Source of the DNA: Roseomonas sp. E05
GTDB taxonomy: Bacteria > Pseudomonadota > Alphaproteobacteria > Acetobacterales > Acetobacteraceae
Length of the DNA stretch: 47,484 nt
Assembly (NCBI RefSeq): GCF_030063475.1
Contig: NZ_JASIRT010000037.1
Span: 1 to 47,484 of the forward strand
Reading direction: 5' to 3'
The notes under the pieces are model-generated. The model ran no database searches. It saw only the letters and a list, made by a program, of their open reading frames with translations, and was not told where the DNA came from. Both the position numbers and the translations under genes were made by a program. This document shows positions 24,603 to 33,619 of this stretch, piece by piece (the stretch's first letter is position 1; each line of letters opens with the position of its first letter).

Positions 24603-27600
24603 GTGACCCAACGCCGTGACGTCCTGAAGGCCGGCGCCGCCGGCGCCGGGCTGGTCGCCTTCGCCACTGGTTATTCCGAGACCGCCCGCAAGGTGGTGGA
24701 GGGCGTGGCCGGGAGCCTGGCGCCGAAGCCGGCCAATGCCGCGCCGAACATTCATGGCCGCTCCCTGCCGCCCGAATTCCGGGTGGACACCGCGACCGGT
24801 GCGGTGACGCCGAACCCAGGCCAGCAGGTCAGCTACACCATGTGCCTGGGCTGCACGACCCTCTGCGGCGTGCGGGTGCGGGTGGACAAGGCCAGCGGCC
24901 GCGTGCTGCGGGTGGCGGGCAATCCCTACAGCCCGCTCTCCACGGACCCGCACCTGCCCTACGAGACCCCGGTCCGGGAGAGCTTCGCCGCCCTGTCGCG
25001 GCATGAGGAGAAGGGCTTGGCTGGTCGCTCCACCGCCTGCGGCCGCGGCGCGGCCGTGCTGACCCAGATGGACAGCTCCTCCCGCATCCTGATGCCGCTG
25101 AAGCGCGTCGGCCCACGCGGCGCCGGGCGGTGGGAGCCGATCTCCTTCGCCCAATTGGTGCGCGAAGTGGTGGAGGGCGGCGATCTGTTCGGGGAAGGCC
25201 ATGTGGACGGCCTGCGCGCGCTCCGCAGCATGGAGCCGATCGACCCCTCGGCACCGGAGCTGGGCCCGAAGGTGAACCAAGTGGCCATGCTCTACGCGAC
25301 CAACGAGGGGCGCGAGAGCTTCGCCCGCCGCTTCATGCAGCAGGCCTTCGGCAGCATCAACTTTGCGGTTCACGGCGCCTATTGCAGCGGCTCCTACCGG
25401 GCCGGCTCGGGCGCGGCCTTCGGCAATCTGCGGCAGATGCCGCATGCCAAGCCGGACCTGGAGAACGCCGAGTTCGTCATCTACTGCGGCACAGCCCCGG
25501 CCAACGCCGGCAATCCGTTCAAGCGCCAGGGCTGGCAACTGGCCAAGGGACGGCGGGACGGCGGGCTGCACTACGTCGTCATAGATCCGGTATTAGGCAA
25601 TTCGGACAGCCTAGCCGCCCGCGACCGCGGTCGCTGGATCCCGATTCGCCCGACGACGGACGGCGCGCTCGCCATGGCCATGATGCGCTGGATGATCGAG
25701 AACCGGCGCTGGAACGAGGCCTATCTGTCGCAGCCCTCGGCCAAGGCGGCGCAGAAGGCGGGCGAACCGTCCTTCAGCAACGCCACGCATCTGGTGGTGG
25801 CCGAGCCCGGCCATCCGCGCGAGGGCCTGTTCCTGCGCGCCTCCGACATCGGCCTGCCGTTCGAGGGCAAGCGCTATGGCGAAGAGGACAGTCCGGTCGC
25901 TGCCGATCCCACGACCGGCGAACTGCGCCCAGCCGAGGCGATGGAGGGTCCGGCGGTGCTGCTGCACGACGCTGTGTCCGATATCGGCGGCCAGCCGCTG
26001 CGGCTGCGCTCGGCGGCCGACCTGCTGCGGGAAAGCGCCTTCGCCCATACGCTCGACGAGTATGCAGCGATCTGCGGCATCCCGGCCGAGACCATCGCCG
26101 GGCTGGCGCGCGAGTTCACCAGCCATGGCCGCAAGGCCGCGGTGAACACCCATGGCGGCACCATGGCCGGAAACGGCTTCGCCAGTGCCTTCACGCTGGT
26201 CACGCTGAACACGCTGATCGGCAACCTGCACTGGAAGGGCGGCACCTTCCAGGGCGGCGGCGGCTTCCCCGAAGCCGGCCCCGGCTCGCGCTACGACTTG
26301 GCGAAGTTCGACGGCATGGTGCAGCCGCGCGGGGTGACGCTGTCGCGCAGCAACCAGGCCTACGAACGCTCCTCCGAGTTCAGGCGGAAGCAGGCGACGG
26401 GGCAGGCCTATCCGGCCGAGCGCCCGTGGTATGCGGCCGGCACGCCGCAACTCGCCAGCGAGTGGCTCGTCAGTGCCCTTGATGGGTATCCCTATCTCCT
26501 GAAGGCGCTTTTTGTCTGGGGCGCCAACCCGATCTACGGCGTGCCCGGCTTGCGCGCCCAGGTGGACGCGGCGCTGCGCGATCCGAAGCGTCTGCCGCTG
26601 GTCGTGGCGATCGACCCCTTTATCAACGAGACCGGCGCCTATGCCGACTACATCGTGCCCGACAGCCTGCTCTACGAGAGCTGGGGCTGGGCGCAACCTT
26701 GGGGCGGCGTGCCGACGCGCGCCTCCACCGCGCGCTGGCCGGTGGTGGAGCCGAAGACCGCGAAGACCGAGGCGGGCGAGCCGATCGGGCTGGAGTCCTT
26801 CCTGATCGCCTGCGCCACGGCGATGGGCCTGCCGGGCTTCGGCCCGCGGGCCATCAAGGACAAGGACGGCAATCCGCACCCGCTGGAGCGGGCGGAGGAC
26901 TGGTATCTGCGCGCCGGCGCCAACATCGCCTTTGCCGGCCAGTCGGTGCCGAACGCGCCGGAGGAGGAGCTGGAGCTGGTCGGCCTAGACCGGCTGCGCA
27001 GCGCCCTGGAAGCGACCCTGAAGCCGGAGGAATGGCGCAAGGTCGCCTATGTGCTGGCGCGCGGCGGCCGCTACCAGGATGCCGCCGAGGCCTTCCAGGG
27101 CGAGCGCTTCGCCGGCAAGCCGATGCGGATGCTGCACCTCTACAACGAGCAGGTGGCCGCCGCCCGCAGCGCCGTCACCGGCCGTCGCTTCCCGGGCGTG
27201 CCGGGCTGGACGCCGCCCGCCTTTGCCGACGGCACGGCGATGCGCGCCCGCCACCCGGAGGTGGAGTGGCCGCTGCTGCTGGTCAGCCAGAAATCGGTGC
27301 TGGTGAACAGCTATGCCATCGGTGCCGACCGGCTGCGTGGGCTGAAGCCCGACAACCCGGTGGCGATCCATCCAGAGGACGCGGCGCGTCTCGGCATCCG
27401 CAGCGGCGAGCGCATCCGCATTCAGACCCCGGGCGGGACCGCCGAGGCTACGGCCATCCTGCGCCGCGGTGTCATGCGCGGCGTGCTCGCGGTGGAGCAT
27501 GGCTTCGGCCACCGCGAGCTCGGTGCCCGGGCGCATGAGATCGGCGGCGTTCGGCAGCAGGAGCGGCCGGGCCTCGCCACCGGGGTGAACCTCAACGACC

Positions 27601-27704
27601 TCGGCATCCCGGATCCGTCGCGGCCCGGCTTCTCGGTCTGGCTGGACCCCGTGGCCGGCACCGCCGTGCGCCAAGGCTTGCCGGCGCGCATCGCCAGGGC
27701 TTGA
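24603..27704 (+). CDS. TtrA-like molybdopterin oxidoreductase, catalytic subunit
   Basis: 1033 residues from GTG 24603. Tat signal TQRRDVLKAGAAGAGLVAF. The [4Fe-4S] Cys are C81, C84, C88 (MCLGCTTLCGV) and C146 (TACGRG). The probable Mo ligand is Cys261 in HGAYCSGSYRAG, as in tetrathionate reductases; arsenate and thiosulfate reductases differ around this residue. The C-terminal bis-MGD-binding domain follows (VLVNSYAIGADRLRGLKPDNPVAIHPEDAARLGI). Expected periplasmic reduction of tetrathionate to thiosulfate with electrons from TtrB. Length agrees with TtrA (about 1020). No damage is visible. No ttrRS sensor pair is nearby. Selenate or another sulfur oxyanion as substrate is not excluded. Confidence 0.87.
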   Translation: MTQRRDVLKAGAAGAGLVAFATGYSETARKVVEGVAGSLAPKPANAAPNIHGRSLPPEFRVDTATGAVTPNPGQQVSYTMCLGCTTLCGVRVRVDKASGRVLRVAGNPYSPLSTDPHLPYETPVRESFAALSRHEEKGLAGRSTACGRGAAVLTQMDSSSRILMPLKRVGPRGAGRWEPISFAQLVREVVEGGDLFGEGHVDGLRALRSMEPIDPSAPELGPKVNQVAMLYATNEGRESFARRFMQQAFGSINFAVHGAYCSGSYRAGSGAAFGNLRQMPHAKPDLENAEFVIYCGTAPANAGNPFKRQGWQLAKGRRDGGLHYVVIDPVLGNSDSLAARDRGRWIPIRPTTDGALAMAMMRWMIENRRWNEAYLSQPSAKAAQKAGEPSFSNATHLVVAEPGHPREGLFLRASDIGLPFEGKRYGEEDSPVAADPTTGELRPAEAMEGPAVLLHDAVSDIGGQPLRLRSAADLLRESAFAHTLDEYAAICGIPAETIAGLAREFTSHGRKAAVNTHGGTMAGNGFASAFTLVTLNTLIGNLHWKGGTFQGGGGFPEAGPGSRYDLAKFDGMVQPRGVTLSRSNQAYERSSEFRRKQATGQAYPAERPWYAAGTPQLASEWLVSALDGYPYLLKALFVWGANPIYGVPGLRAQVDAALRDPKRLPLVVAIDPFINETGAYADYIVPDSLLYESWGWAQPWGGVPTRASTARWPVVEPKTAKTEAGEPIGLESFLIACATAMGLPGFGPRAIKDKDGNPHPLERAEDWYLRAGANIAFAGQSVPNAPEEELELVGLDRLRSALEATLKPEEWRKVAYVLARGGRYQDAAEAFQGERFAGKPMRMLHLYNEQVAAARSAVTGRRFPGVPGWTPPAFADGTAMRARHPEVEWPLLLVSQKSVLVNSYAIGADRLRGLKPDNPVAIHPEDAARLGIRSGERIRIQTPGGTAEATAILRRGVMRGVLAVEHGFGHRELGARAHEIGGVRQQERPGLATGVNLNDLGIPDPSRPGFSVWLDPVAGTAVRQGLPARIARA

Positions 27705-27712
27705 GAGAAGAC

Positions 27713-27737
27713 GGCCGGGACGGGCACTGTCCCGGCC
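27713..27737 (+). terminator. Hairpin after ttrA
   Basis: GGCCGGGAC and GTCCCGGCC form a perfect 9-bp stem with a 7-base loop, starting 9 bases after the ttrA stop. No T-run follows. Likely the operon terminator or an mRNA 3' stabiliser. Confidence 0.5.
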
Positions 27738-27867
27738 ATCCGGCCGTGCCGGGACGACATGTCCCCGGTGGAGCACCATATCATGGGCGGTCAGCCTTCG
27801 ATGGCTGAGCGGGTTACCAGAGCCGCCCAGCCTGGGCTGCCGAGTAGGAACCTTCAGCCCCTCACGG

Positions 27868-27962
27868 CGTCAGATCCGCTCCACCCGCTTTGTGGTTGCA
27901 GTGGCGGCCCTCAGCCTGGAGCAGGGCCGTAATCCGGCGGTAGCCATATCGCCCGTACTGCC
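27868..27962 (-). pseudogene. IS3-family transposase (orfB) fragment
   Basis: YGRYGYRRITALLQAEG followed by NHK and, in the next frame, RVERI: the classic yGyRRitalL...NHKrVeRi segment of IS3-group OrfB. About 30 residues only, with a frameshift at HK. Nothing of the DDE core remains. It lies directly against an oppositely oriented IS5 fragment. Confidence 0.65.
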
Positions 27963-27972
27963 GCCCCGGGCC

Positions 27973-28065
27973 AATGAGGTGATCAGCGGCATCATCCACG
28001 TGTCGCGTTCCGATGGTCGCTGGGTTGATGCGCCCGCCAGCTATGGTCCGCACAAGACGCTCTAG
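27973..28065 (+). pseudogene. IS5-family transposase fragment
   Basis: NEVISGIIHVSRSDGRWVDAPASYGPHKTL-stop: about 30 residues matching the RVISGILHVLRSGCRWRDxPxxYGPxKTLYNR region of IS5 transposases. Compare RRVISGILHVLRSGCRWSDCPPEYGPPTTIYNR in the IS at 9150; they are related but from different elements. Both ends are cut. Confidence 0.65.
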
Positions 28066-28067
28066 AT

Positions 28068-28672
28068 AGTCTGTTCGCAATCGCCAAAACGGCTGGCCTT
28101 CTCCGTTCGGGCCGGTTGGAACGACGTAGCGGATCTCGACGTGGCCATTGGTAACGATGACCCGGTCGACCAGCAGTTCAAGGAGGACGCGCTTACGGTC
28201 GAAATCGGCGTCGGCCAAGCCTGCCCGGAGGCGGCGGCAGAAGTCTTTGGCATGGGCGGCGAGCTGAGCAGCCTGGTCATGCTGCATGGCATCCTGTCGG
28301 AGCGCCTGCTCCTGGGCGTCGAGGGCCAGGAGACGGCGCTCCACGTCACGCCGTCGACGTTCGTATTCCTCCAGGGTCAGCACGGCAGCCAAGTAGGCTT
28401 CGGTGAGCCGCTCCAGTTGTTGGCTCAGTGTTGCCCGGCCGCGGCGGAGGTTGGCTTGGCGGGCCTGCAGTTCCTGCGGCAGCCAGTGCCCACCCCGAGC
28501 GCGCTCCATGGCGTGGGTGACGATCTCAGGCGTGGTCAGCACCTTGCACAGGTCCTGCCAGACCAGATCCTCCAGCGCGCGTGCCGGAATGTAGCGCGCT
28601 GAGCAGCGTTCACCAGGCACCATCAAGCGCATCTGGGTCTTGGTCCGGCAGAGATAGTAATCGTTGTTCAGC
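28068..28672 (-). pseudogene. Large serine recombinase, C-terminal fragment
   Basis: YYLCRTKTQMRLMVPGERCSARYIPARALEDLVWQDLCKVL is the zinc-ribbon segment, although the first Cys pair is not intact here. It is followed by a coiled coil (QANLRRGRATLSQQLERLTEAYLAAVLTLEEYERRRRDVERRLLALDAQEQAL) and RVLLELLVDRVIVTNGHVEIRYVVP. This is the distal half of large serine recombinases (phage or ICE integrases, about 500-700 residues). The catalytic resolvase domain and recombinase domain are absent, so it is inactive. It marks an old integrated element. Confidence 0.75.
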
Positions 28673-29083
28673 GACAACCATCGTGACCGGCACGACCGTC
28701 TCGATCCGGGATGGGGGTGGGGTGCTGGCCGCTGCGGGCCGGTACGCGAAGGATCTCTGTCGCCAAACGGAGGTCCCAACGTGCCGGGCAAACCCGTCAC
28801 TGGACTTGCGTCGGTGGAGTGGAGAGGCATTGGATCGGCTGGCGGCCATTTTCGCGGCCCCGGCCGCCCCTGTGCCATCAGCACGTCAATCTGCCACAGC
28901 TTGCTGACGGTCTCTTCCGCAGCATGCCACGTCCTGGCCGTTGCAGTGCCCTCCCCATGGTTGAGGACCCGACTTCAGGAAGGCCTCCTTTTCAGGAGGT
29001 GGACCGATCTTGCCATGCCACGACCCGTACCCTGTCAGGATGACGGCGCAAATGTGCGAGGGATCCCTGCCCGAAGCCGGCCC
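28673..29083. other. Region without a recognised gene
   Basis: About 410 bases. No frame shows convincing protein similarity. The left part continues the open frame of the recombinase fragment but is not similar to that family. It is also the 3' flank of the helicase gene. A small dyad (CCTCC TTTTCA GGAGG, about 28987-29003) could be a terminator for it. Confidence 0.4.
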
Positions 29084-32000
29084 TCAGGGATCCACGGGCG
29101 CGAACAGCGCCTCGAGGTCTGCCTCGGTCACGTCGAGGGTGACGCCGGGGCCGGCGCCGAGGATGCCGGCGACGATCGCCTGCTTGCGCGCCTTCAGCAT
29201 TTCCATCTTCCGCTCGATGGTGTCTTCGGTGATCAGCCGGTGCGCGAAGACCGTCCTCTCCTGCCCGATGCGGTGCGCCCGGTCGGTGGCCTGGTCCTCG
29301 ACCGCCGGGTTCCACCAGGGGTCGTAGTGGATGACGGTATCGGCGGCGGTCAGGTTCAGCCCCACGCCGCCCGCCTTGAGGCTGACCAGGAAGAGCGGCA
29401 CCTCGCCGGCCTGGAAGCGCCGCACCGGCGTCGTCCGGTCGCGCGTCTGCCCGGTCAGCTTGACGTAGGGCATGCGCGCGCGGTCGAGTTCGGTCTCGAT
29501 CAGCGCCAGCATGGTGGTGAACTGGGAGAACAGCAGGATGCGCCGGCCCTCCTGCAGCAGGGCCGGCAACATCTCCATCAGGCGCTCCAGCTTGGCCGAG
29601 CGCGCCCTGGTGGCCTTGGCCGTGGTGAGTTTCAGCAGCCGTGGGTCGCAACAGGCCTGCCGCAGCTTGAGCAATGCGTCCAGGATGATGATGCCCGAGC
29701 GCGCCAGCCCGCGCTCCGCGATCGCCTGGCGCACCCTGGCGTGCATGGCCAGCCGGATGCTCTCGTAGACGGCGCGTTGCCCGGCTTCCATCGTGGTCGC
29801 CTCAACGATCTCCATGCGGGGCGGCAGGTCGGCAGCCACCTCCGCCTTGGTCCGCCGCAGCAGGAAGGGTGCCACCCGTCGGGCCAGCACGGCTTGCCGT
29901 GCCGTGTCGCCGCCGCGCTCGATCGGCGCCCGCCAGAGCCGCCCGAAACCCTGCCGGTCGCCGAGAAAGCCCGGCATCAGGAAATCGAACAGCGACCATA
30001 GCTCGCCCAGGTGGTTCTCCAGTGGCGTGCCGGACAGGCACAGCCGCTGCCGCGCGCGCAGCCGTCCGGCCAGCTTCGTGGTTCCGGCCTGCGGGTTCTT
30101 GATCGTCTGCGCCTCGTCGAGGACCACCACGTGCCAGTCCTGCGCGGTGAGCGCGGCGTGGTCGCGGGTGAGCAGCGGATAGGTGGTGAGGACCAGGTCG
30201 TGCGCGCCGATCCGGTCGAAATGCCGCCCGCGCTCCCGGCCGTGCAACGCCAGCACGCGCAGACCCGGCGCGAAGCGCGCCGCTTCCGCCTGCCAGTTGG
30301 CGACGAGGCTGGTGGGACAGACTACCAGCGCCGGCCGGTCCAGCCGGCCTGCCGCCTGCTCGATGGCGATGTGCGCCAGGGCCTGCACCGTCTTGCCCAG
30401 ACCCATGTCGTCGGCCAGCACGCCTCCCAGCCCGGTGGCACGCAGGAACTGCAGCCAGTCCACGCCCCGGGCCTGATAGGGGCGTAGCACCGCCGTGAAA
30501 CCGTCCGGCAAGACGGCCGGCGGGATGCCCCCGGTGTCGCGGAGTTGACGGCCCAGCGCGCGGAGGGCCTCGCCGCCTTGCCAGACGACACCGCTCGCTG
30601 CACTGGCCGTCTCCAGCAGGGCGAGGTCGGCGGCATGCGCGCGCGGCAGGCGCAGGCGGCCATCGGCCAGTTCCACATCACGCCCGGCGAAGAGTTCCAG
30701 CAGCACCGCCAGGAACTCGCGGAGCCGCGCGCCGGGCATGGCGAGCAGCCGGCCATCGGCCAGGGGAAGCAGGAAGGGAGTATCGCCCTCACCCTCCGCC
30801 GGGCTCTCCGTCAGCCGCGAGGCGTCAGGACCTGCTTCGCAGAGGAGGTCGAGTAGCGCGGGTAGCAGGTCAACCCGCTCGCCATCCACCATCACGCCGA
30901 GGCCGATGTCGAACCAGTCAATCCCGGAGCCCTCGTGGACCTCCGCGATGACGTCGCCCGAAGCCTCGGCCAGCTGGAGCGGGAAGTCCTCCGCAACCTC
31001 GATCGTCCAGCCGGCGGCGCGCAGGGCCGGCACCTCGTGCAGCATCACGTCGATCCAGACGCCGGGGTCCGGGTCCAGCGGCAGCCATGCGTCGGCCTGC
31101 GCATGCCGGGACAATGAAAGGATCAGGCTGCCGAGGCGGTCGAACTCCAGCTCCTGCAGCCGACGGGCAGCTGCGGCTTCGGCGGCGCGGTCACGGATGA
31201 CGCGGTAGAGTTGTCCGTCCTGCAGGACGGTTGACGCAGCGCCGGAGGCATCCGGCAGCCGGACCGGCCCGTACTGGAAGGAGAGATGCGCCAGAGGCAG
31301 CCGAACCGGTGCGGGCGTTACCCGCCCAAGCAGGCCACTGTGGCGCAGCGGCGCATGCGGGTCGAAGGGCAGCTCGCCGGAGGTCAGGCAGAGATGGGGA
31401 ACCGGGGGGGCCTGCAGGTCCTGCGGCGGCGGCAGTTCCTGCGGCGATGGCAGCGGCCGGTCCGGCAGGCGGCGGGCCAGCTCGGCCTGCACATGGCGGG
31501 CCGCCTCCGGCGGCAGGGGCGGCGCCGCGAGCAGAGCGTGGGCGAGACGGGGCGGCAGGTCCAGCTGCACCGGCCCGATCCGGCTGGCCGCGGTGTCCAG
31601 GTACCAGGGTGCGGCCAGCCGTAGTGCCTGCAGCCCTGCCGGCAGACCGAGATCCAGGTGCTGCGCCCCGCTCTCGGACATGCACCAGGCCAGCTGGGCA
31701 GCGACGGACGGTCCTTCGCAAAGGACCGGGCCGTCATGCCTGCCCCAGCGGCCGCGGCCCGTGGCCAGGATGCGGCGCAGCGTCTCGATGAACTCCTCGC
31801 CGCTCTCGCCCGTACTGCCCAGGGCGGCGAGACGGCGGATGATGCGGCGATCGGAAGGGCGCAGGAAGCGGGGCTGCTGCGCCGGGTGCAGGAGCTGGGA
31901 CGGCGTGTAGTGCTTCGTCCGGCCCGACAGGGTTCCGTCGCGCTTCAGCTCGGTTGAGACCAGCTCCACCCCGAGACCGCCCAAGCCTGGCTCGGGCCGC

Positions 32001-32524
32001 AGGACATAAAGGAGGCGCCGGCGGATGGCAGGCGGGTAGTCCTCGCTCTCCTCCTCGCCGGCGGCCTCGACCCGGTTCAGCCAGGCGGCGATCGCCGGCG
32101 ATACGCTTCCGGCCGGGACAGCGCTGTGCTGGCCAGACCCTGGAGGCCAGAGGGATGCGGAAGCCGGGCGCGCCATGCCCGGGAAGGGTGAAAGCGAACC
32201 CCTTGCCCTCTCCGCTTCGACAGCATCCTCAGCGCCGGCCGACGGCTGCTCCCGGCAGGCGAACAGCGCGGCCGCCACATGCTTGCAATTGAAGCCAATC
32301 GGGCAGGTACAGGTGCCGCTGATCACGACGCCGCCGTCGCGGCTGCGACGGAGATGCACGGTCTGCTGATAGGGTCTGCGCGCGCTGCCGCGAACCTTGG
32401 CGCTGAGCAGGCGGCCGTCAGGCGAGAGGAAAGCCGCTTCCCGCCGGGCGGACCAGTATTCCAGGCCGGCCTGGAAGGCGTTGCGGGAGACGGCCTGACG
32501 GATGTCCTTGTCCGTGATGTGCAC
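29084..32524 (-). CDS. SWIM zinc finger SNF2/DEAD-like helicase
   Basis: 1146 residues. A SWIM zinc finger lies at residues 72-82 (CTCPIGFNCKHVAAAL: C72, C74, C80, H82). The SNF2 ATPase is in the last 450 residues: Walker A LADDMGLGKTVQAL about 705, DEAQ box about 800, motif III LSGTPLENHLGELWSLFDFL, and helicase C domain LLFSQFTTMLALIETEL and LVSLKAGGVGLNLTAADTVIHYDPWWNPAVEDQATDRAHRIGQ. This is the bacterial HepA/SSO1653-like group, which remodels protein-DNA complexes using ATP. The long middle region is not recognised. Upstream are scpA-like remnants and downstream mobile debris; stand-alone SWIM-SNF2 genes are also seen in defence and plasmid contexts. No frame defect. Confidence 0.9.
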   Translation of the reverse strand: MHITDKDIRQAVSRNAFQAGLEYWSARREAAFLSPDGRLLSAKVRGSARRPYQQTVHLRRSRDGGVVISGTCTCPIGFNCKHVAAALFACREQPSAGAEDAVEAERARGSLSPFPGMARPASASLWPPGSGQHSAVPAGSVSPAIAAWLNRVEAAGEEESEDYPPAIRRRLLYVLRPEPGLGGLGVELVSTELKRDGTLSGRTKHYTPSQLLHPAQQPRFLRPSDRRIIRRLAALGSTGESGEEFIETLRRILATGRGRWGRHDGPVLCEGPSVAAQLAWCMSESGAQHLDLGLPAGLQALRLAAPWYLDTAASRIGPVQLDLPPRLAHALLAAPPLPPEAARHVQAELARRLPDRPLPSPQELPPPQDLQAPPVPHLCLTSGELPFDPHAPLRHSGLLGRVTPAPVRLPLAHLSFQYGPVRLPDASGAASTVLQDGQLYRVIRDRAAEAAAARRLQELEFDRLGSLILSLSRHAQADAWLPLDPDPGVWIDVMLHEVPALRAAGWTIEVAEDFPLQLAEASGDVIAEVHEGSGIDWFDIGLGVMVDGERVDLLPALLDLLCEAGPDASRLTESPAEGEGDTPFLLPLADGRLLAMPGARLREFLAVLLELFAGRDVELADGRLRLPRAHAADLALLETASAASGVVWQGGEALRALGRQLRDTGGIPPAVLPDGFTAVLRPYQARGVDWLQFLRATGLGGVLADDMGLGKTVQALAHIAIEQAAGRLDRPALVVCPTSLVANWQAEAARFAPGLRVLALHGRERGRHFDRIGAHDLVLTTYPLLTRDHAALTAQDWHVVVLDEAQTIKNPQAGTTKLAGRLRARQRLCLSGTPLENHLGELWSLFDFLMPGFLGDRQGFGRLWRAPIERGGDTARQAVLARRVAPFLLRRTKAEVAADLPPRMEIVEATTMEAGQRAVYESIRLAMHARVRQAIAERGLARSGIIILDALLKLRQACCDPRLLKLTTAKATRARSAKLERLMEMLPALLQEGRRILLFSQFTTMLALIETELDRARMPYVKLTGQTRDRTTPVRRFQAGEVPLFLVSLKAGGVGLNLTAADTVIHYDPWWNPAVEDQATDRAHRIGQERTVFAHRLITEDTIERKMEMLKARKQAIVAGILGAGPGVTLDVTEADLEALFAPVDP

Positions 32525-32999
32525 CCCGGCTCACTCCGCTCCTCCGACCCTGGCAGCTTCACTGATACCGCCCCGACGGGCGACCAGCCAACCGGGAGCG
32601 ATCCGGCGAGAGGCCCGCCGGATAGCCGGCGGAACCGGTTCCCGTCGGCCGGGTGATCTCGGCCAGGGCATGTCCGGGCCTCTTGATGCGGTGCCACGAA
32701 CGGAACAGGGCGGTCGCGGGGAGATCACCCCACCCGACTTACCCCGACTTGCCTTCCTTACCCTACCCGACATCCTGAGCGGTGGCCGGAGTTCCGCCGC
32801 GCCTGAGGACGCCAGCGCAGCCGCCTCCGTTGCCCCCGCATCCGCTGCGGCAGTGGTCGGACTGGAGGGGCGGAAAGTCGGGACAGGTTGGCTCCAGGTA
32901 GGGGCCTTGGACGCAAAAAGAACCCAACTTTGATCCGGCCCGACCCGAGCAGCCGGCCTGCCGGGACGCTCCGGGCGATGAGACCGGAAGCGCCCCCCG
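32525..32999. other. Region without a recognised gene
   Basis: About 475 bases upstream of the helicase start. No protein similarity seen in any frame. Three short repeats CCCGACTT, CCCGACTT and CCCGACAT occur at about 32727-32771, and a related AAAGTCGGG at about 32875. These could be binding sites for a regulator of the helicase. The minus-strand frame from the scpA-like remnant stays open here but is not similar to ScpA. Confidence 0.35.
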
Positions 33000-33619
33000 C
33001 ATCCGGGCGCGCACGGCTTCGACTGCTCGAGTTCCAACCTCTCCTCCCGCGCCAGTTCGAGCCCGGCCATATAGGTGGACGCGAGGGCGGCCCGTCGTTT
33101 CAAAAGGGCCTGGGGCTGATCGAGAAGGACCGCCGGCAGAAAAAACGATAGAAGCCCGCTCTCCGGATGGTCGGCCAGCCGGCGGCGGATCCGCGCCAGC
33201 GCCGCCGGCGGGGCGATCGAGGTCGAGCGGCAGGGAAGGCGGAGCCGGCGCCGCGTTCTCCGGAGCGGGCCATCCCTCGAGCCTGACGAGGGAGGCCTCC
33301 CAAAAGGCCAGGATCATCGCGGCTTGTGGCCGCGCGCGGGCACGTCGCGCCCGAGCTGCGGCCGGGCAGCGAGCCAGGCCGGCGCCAGCAGCTGCGATTT
33401 CACCCGCACCAGCTCGGCCGCCAGCATCAACCAGACGCTGCGCTGCTCCAGCGGCACCCGTCCGGCGCTGGTCTCCAGGGCAGCAACGAACGGGTCGGTC
33501 AGCGTGGTGATGGAGAGCGGCGCCAGAGCAACGCGCGGCCGGCGCCCCCGCGCCAGCAGGAGATCGCGCGGAGCCGGTGCGACCAGGCCTCCCGGGAACG
33601 CTCCTGCGGCGCCCCTCAC
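33000..33619 (-). pseudogene. ScpA-like (segregation and condensation) protein, broken
   Basis: Read in three successive frames: DLLLARGRRPRVALAPLSITTLTDPFVAAL, then RSVWLMLAAELVRVKSQLLAPA and WLAARPQLGRDVPARG to a stop at 33314; then in the next frame MILAFWEASLVRLEGWPAPENA; and then ALARIRRRLADHPESGLLSFFLP plus RRAALASTYMAGLELAREERLELEQ. These are in the order of plasmid-type ScpA (kleisin) proteins, which normally have about 250 residues. Two one-base frameshifts and an internal deletion are needed. The GTG at 33619 overlaps the RHE_PE00001 stop (GTGA). Plasmid ScpA copies accompany RHE_PE00001 genes in related bacteria. Confidence 0.62.

Noticed and set aside
24330-25571. Minus-strand frame of 413 codons
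   Set aside because: Antisense to ttrC and ttrA with no similarity to any family.
27862-28884. 340-codon minus-strand frame as an intact recombinase
   Set aside because: Only about 28068-28672 matches a serine recombinase; the left end is made of IS3 and antisense IS5 pieces and the right end is unrelated.
32763-33317. Single open frame taken as a 184-residue protein
   Set aside because: Only its first 40 residues resemble ScpA; the rest resumes in another frame (ALARIRRRLADHPESGLLSFFLP), so it is part of a frameshifted gene.
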